A stretch of DNA of 47,605 nt, taken from Pedosphaera sp. GTDB lineage: Bacteria > Verrucomicrobiota > Verrucomicrobiia > Limisphaerales > SIBE01. The first letter of the stretch is position 1. Each line of letters starts with the position of its first letter. The stretch covers positions 1-47,605 of the forward strand of contig SIBE01000004.1 of the NCBI GenBank assembly GCA_009695265.1. The letters run 5' to 3'. Positions 39,972 through 47,605 of this stretch are shown here, piece by piece. The position numbers were made by a program, and so were the translations under genes. Under the pieces are notes generated by a model. That model did not search any database. It was not told the DNA's origin and worked only from the letters and a program-made list of their open reading frames with translations.

Positions 39972-40432
39972 TGGGGGATTCTGATCGCGGAAAATGAGTT
40001 GGATTCGCTCAAGTGCGGTTCACCTCAACAGGCGGCTTCGACCCTTCGCAGTAGTGCGAGAGCGAGTTCAACCGATTGGGAGAAACTAATAGGAGTTTGG
40101 TTTTTCACGGCGGGCCTGACCATAGCCGTCCATAGGCGTTGGCACAAGAAGAATGCCCAGGGATACGAGCGTCCAACGATGCCTCTCGCGCGGGCGCGGG
40201 CTTCCCTAAAGCCGCGCCGAATCTAAGCCGGACGATCGGACTGTCGGCATCCCCGGCTGTGCGAGCGTCCATGTTTCTCAATTTACCTCACACAACGGCA
40301 GGTAGAATCAAGACTTGGAGAACTCCTCAAGGCTCTTCAGGGTCGTGGCCCGGCGTTAAACCGCGGTAGGACTTTGGATGCTTCGGTCAACCGCGCTCGG
40401 TGTGCTTTTCCGATCTCTTTACTCTCCTCCTC

Positions 40433-40537
40433 CGGTAACAATAGTTTTGGCACAATCGGTCATGCCGGCGAGATCACCGCGGGCAAAATCCAAACTTGTT
40501 TGCCCTGCCACGCCGGATACACTGCTAAATGTTGAGC
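40433..40537 (+). other. Tentative attC-like site upstream of the WD40 cassette
   Basis: CGGTAAC ... GTTGAGC ends with nested inverted repeats (GCCGGCG/CGCCGG; GGGCAAA/TTTGCCC) and the same 26-nt spacing to the downstream start as the other sites; the 5' core is a poor match. Confidence 0.35.
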
Positions 40538-40563
40538 CGAGAACGGAAACAATAGTATCCTAG

Positions 40564-41424
40564 ATGCTCCTCCCCAAACTCGATATTAGGACCGAAGAAA
40601 TCTACACGTGCTTGTTCGCCCCCGATGGCACGCATGCACTTACGGGCGCTCAAGGCAATCCTGTTACGCTCTGGGACCTGACAAACGGCGGTCCGGTGCG
40701 AACTTTCGAGCACACTGGCCCCGTCTGGGCTTTGGCATGGAGCAGCAATCAACGACTTTTCATCTCCCTCGACGGGAGCATGCGGCTGTGGGAGGTCGAT
40801 ACAGGCAGATGCTTGCGGAAGTACGAGGGACGCCATGCTCGGTCGGTAGTGTGGAGTTCCGATGGCAGGCGGACGCTGTCTGCGTCGAACGGCATCGTGC
40901 AACTGACAGACCTCGAATCAGGACGTTGCCTGCGCGTGCTGGAAGGTCATGGCGATGGCGTTTATACCGTAGCGTTCGACCTGGATCAACAGCGGGCGCT
41001 GTCGGGTTCGCGAGACCGGACCGTGCGGGCGTGGGACCTGGATACGGGTCGCTGCACGTGTATTCTGGAAGGCCACACGTATCATGTGCATGGAGTCGTT
41101 TGGGGAGCCGATCAGCGTCACGCCCTTTCGTGCTCGCGAGACATCCGGTTGTGGGACTTGCATACCGGTCGTTGCCTTCGTATTTTCAGCGGGCACCGAA
41201 CTACGATCAGAACTGTCCAGTGGAGTGCAGACCAGCGGTGGGTGCTTTCGGCGGCGCACGACCGAACGGTCCGACTTTGGGAAGTGGAGACCGGACGTTG
41301 TCTAAAGGTGTTTGAAGGACACTCCGCTGGCGTAGTCGCCGCCGCGTTCAGCGTGGATCAGCAGCGCGCGTTCTCTTGCGATTGGAGTGGCGGCATCCGC
41401 GTCTGGGATTTGACGACAGTATGA
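40564..41424 (+). CDS. WD40-repeat beta-propeller protein, about seven blades, no signal peptide
   Basis: Repeats such as SGSRDRTVRAWDLDTGRCTCILEGH, SAAHDRTVRLWEVETGRCLKVFEGH, SCDWSGGIRVWDL. Confidence 0.93.
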   Translation: MLLPKLDIRTEEIYTCLFAPDGTHALTGAQGNPVTLWDLTNGGPVRTFEHTGPVWALAWSSNQRLFISLDGSMRLWEVDTGRCLRKYEGRHARSVVWSSDGRRTLSASNGIVQLTDLESGRCLRVLEGHGDGVYTVAFDLDQQRALSGSRDRTVRAWDLDTGRCTCILEGHTYHVHGVVWGADQRHALSCSRDIRLWDLHTGRCLRIFSGHRTTIRTVQWSADQRWVLSAAHDRTVRLWEVETGRCLKVFEGHSAGVVAAAFSVDQQRAFSCDWSGGIRVWDLTTV

Positions 41425-41437
41425 GCATAGCGCCCTT

Positions 41438-41533
41438 GCCCAACAAGATCACTGGAGCGAACGCTGGCGGACCACGCCTGTTCGTCATGCGGACGCGCTG
41501 GACCGACATCGTCGCTCAGTTCTGCGGTTCGGC
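41438..41533 (+). other. Integron cassette recombination site (attC)
   Basis: GCCCAAC (41438-41444) ... GTTCGGC (41527-41533). 5' arm GCCCAAC-AAGATCAC-TGGAGCGAACG versus reverse complement of 3' arm GCCGAAC-CGCAGAAC-TGAGCGACG: paired cores, 8-nt spacers and an L'' box with extra unpaired bases. Confidence 0.75.
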
Positions 41534-41558
41534 GAAGACACGCGCAAGCCCCCCCGCA

Positions 41559-42242
41559 ATGAACACAGATACTCTCGCGCGAATAGTGGACGGCCGAACT
41601 GATTTGGTATTCGATTACATTTCGTCAGGTCATCCCGTGACTGCAACCGACAAGAGCGGTGTGCCCGTAATCAAGTGGTGCGCGTATTATGGCGACGTGA
41701 GCGCAATCAAGTTTCTGCTCGGCGGCGGTGAGGCGCTCAAGTCGTTGGGCGAGAATTTCGATCTGAACGGAGCTGCCTTCCATGGGCATTGGCAGCTATG
41801 CCAGTACCTGATCGAAAAGGGTGCCGACGTGAACCGCCGCTTGGACGACACTGGTGAAGCGCCATTGCATGCGGCTCTGTGCACGGCGGAGCGCACCGCG
41901 CGCGACCTCGTGATTAAGGTTCTACTCGCGAGTGGCGCGGACCCGAATTGTGTCACGAAGGCATCTGCCGCGACCGGCGGCTTCATGCGAGATTGCCGGA
42001 CGAAAGGCGAGACGCCCCTCCATCGTGCAGCCGCATTCGGTTCGGAGGAGACCATTGACATGCTTTTGAAGGCAGGTGCGCGTGCTGACGCCAAGGACAT
42101 GCATGGCGATTCGCCACTCACTTGGGCGAGCTGGCACATTCGTCCCGATCTTATTCTACGGAAACTTTGTTATGACGATTTCCACATCCGTCCAAACAGG
42201 CGGACGATGGAGGCTTACTTGCACGGGGAGCCACATGTTTAG
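41559..42242 (+). CDS. Ankyrin-repeat protein
   Basis: NGAAFHGHWQLCQYLIEKGADVNRRLDDTGEAPLHAAL, KGETPLHRAAAFGSEETIDMLLKAGARADAKDMHGDSPLTWAS. Start set at MNTDTLARIV, downstream of the attC site, instead of 41376. Confidence 0.9.
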   Translation: MNTDTLARIVDGRTDLVFDYISSGHPVTATDKSGVPVIKWCAYYGDVSAIKFLLGGGEALKSLGENFDLNGAAFHGHWQLCQYLIEKGADVNRRLDDTGEAPLHAALCTAERTARDLVIKVLLASGADPNCVTKASAATGGFMRDCRTKGETPLHRAAAFGSEETIDMLLKAGARADAKDMHGDSPLTWASWHIRPDLILRKLCYDDFHIRPNRRTMEAYLHGEPHV

Positions 42243-42254
42243 CGGGAATAAACA

Positions 42255-42383
42255 TCCGAACAAGCGGATGGACACGAACCGATGCCAGGCGTCCCGGTTG
42301 GGGAGTTGGCGGAGGATCGAGGACGGTTTCTGTGTTTGCCACGGTGCGCTGTCAGCAGCGGTCGCTCACCCAGAGTGTTAGGC
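42255..42383 (+). other. Integron cassette recombination site (attC)
   Basis: TCCGAAC (42255-42261) ... GTTAGGC (42377-42383). 5' arm TCCGAAC-AAGCGGA-TGGACACGAACCG versus reverse complement of 3' arm GCCTAAC-ACTCTGGG-TGAGCGACCG; 12 nt after the ankyrin stop and 29 nt before the VOC start. Confidence 0.7.
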
Positions 42384-42412
42384 AGAAAGCAATCACAGTC
42401 AGTCAATTGACT

Positions 42413-42772
42413 ATGGCAACATCTATACCCCGAACAATAGACTACGTGGAGATTCCTTCGAGGGACGTAACGGTCTCTCGCGCCTTCTTTACCCAGCTCG
42501 TCGGTTGGACCTTCACCGATTACGGCCCGGATTACACGTCCTTCGAGGATGGTCGGATCACCGGAGGCTTTTACAGGTCGGACAAGATTTCTCACGTCGA
42601 AGCCGGTGGATCACTCGTTGTGATATACACCGAGACTCTGGAACAGGCGAAGGCGGATGTGATTCGTCTTGGTGCGTCCATCACTCGCGACATTTTCTGC
42701 TTCCCTGGTGGCCGAAGGTTCCACTTCACCGAACCGGGCGGAAGCGAGTTCTCAATATGGTCGGACAAGTAG
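42413..42772 (+). CDS. VOC/glyoxalase-family protein
   Basis: RTIDYVEIPSRDVTVSRAFFTQLVGWTFTDYGPDYTSFEDGRITGGFY...LVVIYTETLEQAKADVIRLGASITRDIFCFPGGRRFHFTEPGGSEFSIWSD. Confidence 0.93.
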   Translation: MATSIPRTIDYVEIPSRDVTVSRAFFTQLVGWTFTDYGPDYTSFEDGRITGGFYRSDKISHVEAGGSLVVIYTETLEQAKADVIRLGASITRDIFCFPGGRRFHFTEPGGSEFSIWSDK

Positions 42773-43031
42773 GCTTCGGGGATCTGCCAGATTTGTGGAT
42801 CGGCGTCGGAAAGCAGCGAAGCTTGTAGAAGCAAAGCGCGAACGAACGACTCGCGTTGATTGTTCGGCTTTCACTGACTCCTCGATTGCGAAGCTGCGGC
42901 AAACCAGGGTAACTGCCTGTGCCGTCACACATCGGGCGGCACTCCTTTTTCCTTTAACGGCACGCCTGTAGATGCTTATTCTCGAACCAACGATAACAAT
43001 TCCTATCCATAACCATTTACCAGGAGATCTC

Positions 43032-44264
43032 ATGAAAAACGCGAGTCGAACGTTGGCTGTTGTTTCGAGCTGTGCGCTTCTGCTGAGCGCGAGCAGCGCT
43101 TTACCACAGGACTGGCCCCAGTGGCGCGGCCAGAACCGCGACGGGAAGGCGACCGGGTTCAACGCCCCTCAAACCTGGCCCAAGGAATTGACGCAGAAAT
43201 GGAAAGTAACCGTCGGACTCGGGGACGCGACGCCGATTCTGGTGGGCGACAAACTTTATGTCTTTGCACGACAGGACGGGAGCGAAGTCGCGCGCTGCCT
43301 CGATGCGGCCACGGGCAAGGAAATTTGGCAAGAGAAGTACGATGCACTCGGCGCAACGGGGCCGGCCTCGGGACACTCAGGACCCAGAAGCTCGCCGGCG
43401 GTAGCCCATGGAAAGGTCGTGACACTCGGAGTTCGCGGGACGCTCTCCTGCCTCGACGCAGCCACCGGCAAGACGCTATGGCGCAAAGATGATTTCCAGG
43501 GTGCCTGGCCTCCCTTTTTCACGTCGTCGTCACCGATCATCGTGGATGGCTTGTGCATCGCGCAACTCGGCGGCAAAGCCAACAGCGCAATCGCTGCCTA
43601 TGACTTGACCACCGGTGAGCCGAAATGGAAATGGTCCGGCGATGGCACCGCCTACGCCTCGCCTGCCGTAATGACACTCGGAGGCGCGAAGTGGGTCATT
43701 GCGCAGACAGAGTCGAAAATGGTGGCGGTCAGGCCGGCTGACGGGAAGCTCGTGTGGGAAGTTCCGTTCGCGGTTCGAGGCAGAGGTTACAACGCTTCGA
43801 CACCGATTGTGGATGGGCAGACGATCATTTACGGCGGCCAGGACCGCGGCATCAAGGCTGTAAAGCTTGAAAAGGAAGGGGATAGCTTCGTTGCCAAGGA
43901 GCTTTGGAGTAACGCGGAGACTTCAGCGCAATTCAACACGCCGGTGCTCAAGGATGGCCTGCTCTTTGGCGTGACTCAGAATGGAGACTTTTTTTGCATC
44001 AACGCTCAAACTGGCAAGCTGGCCTGGACTACACCTGGCGGGGGAGGACGCGGTGGTTACGGGTCCGTCGTAGATGCAGGATCGGTCCTGCTGGCATTGA
44101 CGCCCAAATCGCAATTGGTCGCCTTCCAACCGAGCGAAAAGGAATACAAGGAACTGGCCAGCTATAAAGCGGCCGAGACGCCCACCTACGCGCATCTCGC
44201 GCTTTCGGGGAATCGCGTGTTCGTCAAGGACCAGGATTCCGTAACCCTTTCGACCGTCGAGTGA
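43032..44264 (+). CDS. Secreted PQQ-like beta-propeller repeat protein
   Basis: Signal peptide, then QDWPQWRGQNRDGKATGFNAPQTWPKELTQKWKVTVG...CLDAATGKEIWQEKYD...CLDAATGKTLWRKDDF. Start trimmed to MKNASRTLAV. Confidence 0.93.
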   Translation: MKNASRTLAVVSSCALLLSASSALPQDWPQWRGQNRDGKATGFNAPQTWPKELTQKWKVTVGLGDATPILVGDKLYVFARQDGSEVARCLDAATGKEIWQEKYDALGATGPASGHSGPRSSPAVAHGKVVTLGVRGTLSCLDAATGKTLWRKDDFQGAWPPFFTSSSPIIVDGLCIAQLGGKANSAIAAYDLTTGEPKWKWSGDGTAYASPAVMTLGGAKWVIAQTESKMVAVRPADGKLVWEVPFAVRGRGYNASTPIVDGQTIIYGGQDRGIKAVKLEKEGDSFVAKELWSNAETSAQFNTPVLKDGLLFGVTQNGDFFCINAQTGKLAWTTPGGGGRGGYGSVVDAGSVLLALTPKSQLVAFQPSEKEYKELASYKAAETPTYAHLALSGNRVFVKDQDSVTLSTVE

Positions 44265-46552
44265 GCGACGTGAAACGCCAGCTTGAAAGTCGGCGCCTGC
44301 ATTCGCTCCTAGCCAGTGCGTTTGCGGGGCTTCTCGTCCTTGGTCCGATGAGACCACCCGGCGAACAGGGTGACAGCCCAGCCGGTTTGCGTGCTGCCCA
44401 GCTTGAGCAGAGTCAAGCCACCCTCGCGGGCGGCGATCCCTCGCTGCAAGTCGAACGAGATTGGGTGGACAGCCGCTGGAGTCGAACGGATGTCGGCCAG
44501 TTCCTCGCGTCTAATATTGAATTAGGCGGCAGCCGGATCGCGAAGGGCCTTTCGATCAAGGTTGGTGAGCATGACGAAGGTGTCGTGTGTTTTGACACCG
44601 GTAACTGTGTGCTTCGCGCGGGTTGGGGAGGCGGGTTTCTCCGGTTTTCTTCCGCCCGTTTCGGTCTCATTCAAACGCCGCAGATCGCCGGTCAAATCGC
44701 CTTCATCACGCCGGAGGGCACGGGTTGGCTCGGGACGACCAACCGCTACTCGGGCCTGCATCTCCACGGCAGACGCGTGGTGCTCGAATACACGGTGGAT
44801 AACGTCCGCGTGCTGGATTCGCCATGGCTGGAGCAGCCTGACGGCCTCTCGGTTTTCACCCGTTCGCTCGAACTGCCACCTTGCCAGCGCGAGTTAAAAT
44901 TGGTCGTAGCGGCCGGCGCCGAACGAATGACAGTCGCCTCAGATTCGCAACAGACGCGAGCCGTAGCCGGCTCTGGGCCGACCGATCTTGCTGTCGCTGT
45001 CATCGGCTCAAATGTTCACGTCACCAATGAAACCGGAAGGCTCACCGTTGTGTTTCCCGCGCACGACAAACCCCGGCGCGTCAAGCTGCTGCTTTGGGCC
45101 GGGGACAAGGCCTTGTTACCGAAGTTCGTCGTATTCGAAAAGACCGCTGGCCAGCCTGAGAATCTCTCGGCGCTGCTCACCCCGGGACCCGCGCGCTGGT
45201 TGCCCGAGTTAACGACGTCCGGGCAACGCGGACTCGACACCGACATCCTCGCCATCGATGCGCTCACTCTTCCTTATGAGAACCCGTGGCATGCGCTCAT
45301 GTTCCTGGGCGGAGTCGATTTCACTCCCGATGGTGCCGCCTACATCTGCACCATTCATGGCGACGTCTGGCGCGTAACCGGCATCGACGACTCGCTGAGG
45401 CGTCTGCGTTGGAAGCGTTTCGCCACGGGACTGTTCCAGGCGCTCGGTCTCAAAGTGCGTGACGGGCAAGTCTTCGTGCTGGGCCGGGACCAGATCACGC
45501 GACTCCACGATCTCGATGGAGACGGCGAAGCCGATTTCTACGAAAACTTCTGCAACTTGATCGACACTGCGCCCGGTCACAATTATGTGACTTGCTTAGA
45601 AAAGGATGACATCGGAAATTTTTACTATGTCGATCCGCGCGGCGTGCATCGGATTTCATCGGACGGACGGCGCAAGGATACGCTTGCGACCGGTTTTCGG
45701 AACCCGAACGGCCTCGGCGTCAGCTCCGACGGCAAGATCATTACAGTCGCGCCACAGCAGGGTGAATGGACGCCGTCATCGGCACTATGCGAAATTCAAG
45801 TCGGCGGCTACTACGGACATGGTGGACCGAAGATACTGAGCGGGCGTCCGCTTGGCTACAACCCGCCACTGTGCTGGATTCCTCATAGCGTGGACAATTC
45901 CAGCGGCAGCCAAGTCTGGGTGCCGCCGGGTCGATGGGGTCCGCTCGCGGGGCAAATGCTGCACCTGCTTTGGGGGCGGTGCGGATTGATGCTCACGCTG
46001 CGCGATGTGGTGGATGGCATTCCTCAAGGGGCTGTCGTCCCATTGCCGGGACGTCTTCTTTCCGGACCGAACCGGGGCACGTTCAATCCTCGCGATGGCA
46101 ATCTCTACATTGCAGGTAGCAGCGGCTGGCAGACGAGCGCGGTCAAAGAAGGGGCTTTGCATCGGATTCGGTTGACGGGCAAACCTGTTTATTTGCCGAT
46201 CGCCTGGCACGCGCAGAGCAACGGCTTGACGCTGACGTTTACGCAACCGCTCGACCGCGCCACGGCCGAAGACATCGGCAGCTATGCCGTTCATCAGTGG
46301 AATTACCAGTACGCGGCGCAATACGGTTCAAAGGATTGGTCCGTCGCAAACGCGGGGAAAGAAGGCCGCGACGAGGTCATTGTAAAATCCGCCCGACTGT
46401 TGCCCGATGGCAAGTCGGTTTTCCTCGCTGTGCCTGGCCTGCGCCCCGTGATGCAGATGGAAATCAAATACAACCTGGACGCCGCCGACGGCAAATCGCT
46501 GCGGAGCCAGCTCTGGCTTACATTGAACCGGCTCGATGCGGAGCGGCGTTAA
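44261..46552 (+). CDS. Secreted glucose/sorbosone dehydrogenase-like (six-bladed propeller) protein, translationally coupled to the upstream gene
   Basis: GTGA overlap with the upstream stop; FLGGVDFTPDGAAYICTIHGDVWRVTGID, GLGVSSDGKIITVAPQQGEWTPSSALCEIQVGGYYGHGG. Confidence 0.75.
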   Translation: MSDVKRQLESRRLHSLLASAFAGLLVLGPMRPPGEQGDSPAGLRAAQLEQSQATLAGGDPSLQVERDWVDSRWSRTDVGQFLASNIELGGSRIAKGLSIKVGEHDEGVVCFDTGNCVLRAGWGGGFLRFSSARFGLIQTPQIAGQIAFITPEGTGWLGTTNRYSGLHLHGRRVVLEYTVDNVRVLDSPWLEQPDGLSVFTRSLELPPCQRELKLVVAAGAERMTVASDSQQTRAVAGSGPTDLAVAVIGSNVHVTNETGRLTVVFPAHDKPRRVKLLLWAGDKALLPKFVVFEKTAGQPENLSALLTPGPARWLPELTTSGQRGLDTDILAIDALTLPYENPWHALMFLGGVDFTPDGAAYICTIHGDVWRVTGIDDSLRRLRWKRFATGLFQALGLKVRDGQVFVLGRDQITRLHDLDGDGEADFYENFCNLIDTAPGHNYVTCLEKDDIGNFYYVDPRGVHRISSDGRRKDTLATGFRNPNGLGVSSDGKIITVAPQQGEWTPSSALCEIQVGGYYGHGGPKILSGRPLGYNPPLCWIPHSVDNSSGSQVWVPPGRWGPLAGQMLHLLWGRCGLMLTLRDVVDGIPQGAVVPLPGRLLSGPNRGTFNPRDGNLYIAGSSGWQTSAVKEGALHRIRLTGKPVYLPIAWHAQSNGLTLTFTQPLDRATAEDIGSYAVHQWNYQYAAQYGSKDWSVANAGKEGRDEVIVKSARLLPDGKSVFLAVPGLRPVMQMEIKYNLDAADGKSLRSQLWLTLNRLDAERR

Positions 46553-46730
46553 ATGAGAGTGAAGGCTCTCACATCGTTGGAGCACAACTCGCGTTGGCAG
46601 AGAGCACAAAAAAAGAGCATGTGCTTAATGCAATAATGATTGAGCGCAGCGGCTCGTTTGCCTCTTCAATCTTCGCTTCGACGAATCTTGGAATCTCAGT
46701 AATCCTCATTTTGGGCAAAGGAAATTAAGC

Positions 46731-47605
46731 TCAGTGACGCACGAGAGCCTCTGCCCGGGCCGAAGCGATGCTGGCGTTGCGACCGATTTTTCGGAAGGAA
46801 CGCAGGGCCAGGAGCATGGCGGCGACGACCAATATAGCACTGAAGAAAAACGCCGCGCCCGGCAGATAAACCGGAGCCTCAAGGCTGATGAAATAGCGAA
46901 AGAGTCCGGTGGCGATGAGTGGTCCTAGAATGCCGGCGACGCTCGCCAGGCTGGTCAGCGAACCTTGCACGCCCCCTTGCTCGTCGGCGCCCACGCCGCG
47001 AGAAATCAGCCCTTGGACAGCGGGTCCCATGATGCCGCCGAGCGAGCCGACGACGAGGATCGCATAGATCATCCAGCCTTCGGTGGCGAGCCCGTAACCC
47101 GCGTAGCTCAGCGCGCCAATGCCGAGTCCGAGTACTGCGGTTTTTTCCTCACCGAGACGCCGGACGACCGTCCCCGTCAGCCCGGCCTGAACGATCGCAG
47201 CCATCAAGCCGACGATGGCGAGCGATATACCGATCTGGCCGACTGTCCAATGGTAGCGGTAGCCGGTGTAGAGCACCCAGGTGCCGGGCAACACTTGATG
47301 GGCCAGGTGGATCAGAAAATAAGTTCCGGCGAGACCAAAGACCATCGGATAACGGCGCAGGTCGAGCAACGACCCAACCGGGTTTGAACGGGTCCAACTG
47401 AACGCGCGGCGGTTGGCCGGAGCGAGCGACTCTGGAAGCATTAGCCAACCATAGAGACAGTTCAGCAGCGTGAGCCCGCCAGCGACAAGGAAAGGGACGC
47501 GGAGTCCGACGTTTCCCAAAATGCCACCGAGCGCCGGACCGAGGATGAATCCAAGACCAAAGGCCGCGCCGATGAGGCCGAAGTTAGCCGCCCGTTTTTC
47601 CGGAG
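46731..47605 (-). CDS. MFS transporter (TetA-like), partial; 5' end lies beyond the window
   Basis: The frame stays open to the window edge: [60 protein letters not shown], typical TetA-like MFS. Confidence 0.9.
   Translation of the reverse strand, partial: PEKRAANFGLIGAAFGLGFILGPALGGILGNVGLRVPFLVAGGLTLLNCLYGWLMLPESLAPANRRAFSWTRSNPVGSLLDLRRYPMVFGLAGTYFLIHLAHQVLPGTWVLYTGYRYHWTVGQIGISLAIVGLMAAIVQAGLTGTVVRRLGEEKTAVLGLGIGALSYAGYGLATEGWMIYAILVVGSLGGIMGPAVQGLISRGVGADEQGGVQGSLTSLASVAGILGPLIATGLFRYFISLEAPVYLPGAAFFFSAILVVAAMLLALRSFRKIGRNASIASARAEALVRH

Noticed and set aside
40378-40563. 61-aa ORF upstream of the WD40 gene
   Set aside because: Coincides with the hairpin/attC-like region and shows no coding signature.
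42773-42971. Terminal attC after the VOC gene (GTTCGGC at 42862-42868)
   Set aside because: No matching 5' core or L box could be found after the VOC stop; may be degraded but not supportable.

Overview
47.6 kb chromosomal window, probably from a Verrucomicrobiota-like bacterium (inferred from the gene repertoire: DUF1501, ThuA, DUF3500, PQQ-propeller proteins and many secreted proteins). The backbone carries metG, a TrmA/RlmD-type RNA methyltransferase, an MsbA-like ABC exporter, a polysaccharide/glycosyltransferase block, transporters and several secreted oxidoreductases. Most notable: (1) a minus-strand cluster at 0.2-3.7 kb that looks like an extracellular electron transfer conduit (multiheme c-cytochrome, large outer-membrane beta-barrel, monoheme cytochrome). 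An in-frame TAG truncates the barrel just before a perfect OMP C-terminus (SSMQFRF*). An orphan feoA lies next to the cluster. (2) An integrase-less gene-cassette array (CALIN-like) at about 40.4-42.8 kb. WD40, ankyrin and VOC/glyoxalase cassettes are separated by attC-like sites with inverted core ends, unpaired extra bases in L'' and regular gene-to-site spacing. (3) A decayed accessory region (about 34.9-36.4 kb) with a truncated DUF1445 gene and a transposase-like C-terminal remnant, followed by a GC-rich double hydrolase. (4) A vestigial GTG-start copy of the ABC-2 permease N-terminus. (5) A hairpin-rich intergenic region at 6.09-6.22 kb. No tRNA, rRNA, CRISPR array or integron integrase was recognised by eye. 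All family assignments come from reading the protein sequences, not from searches.
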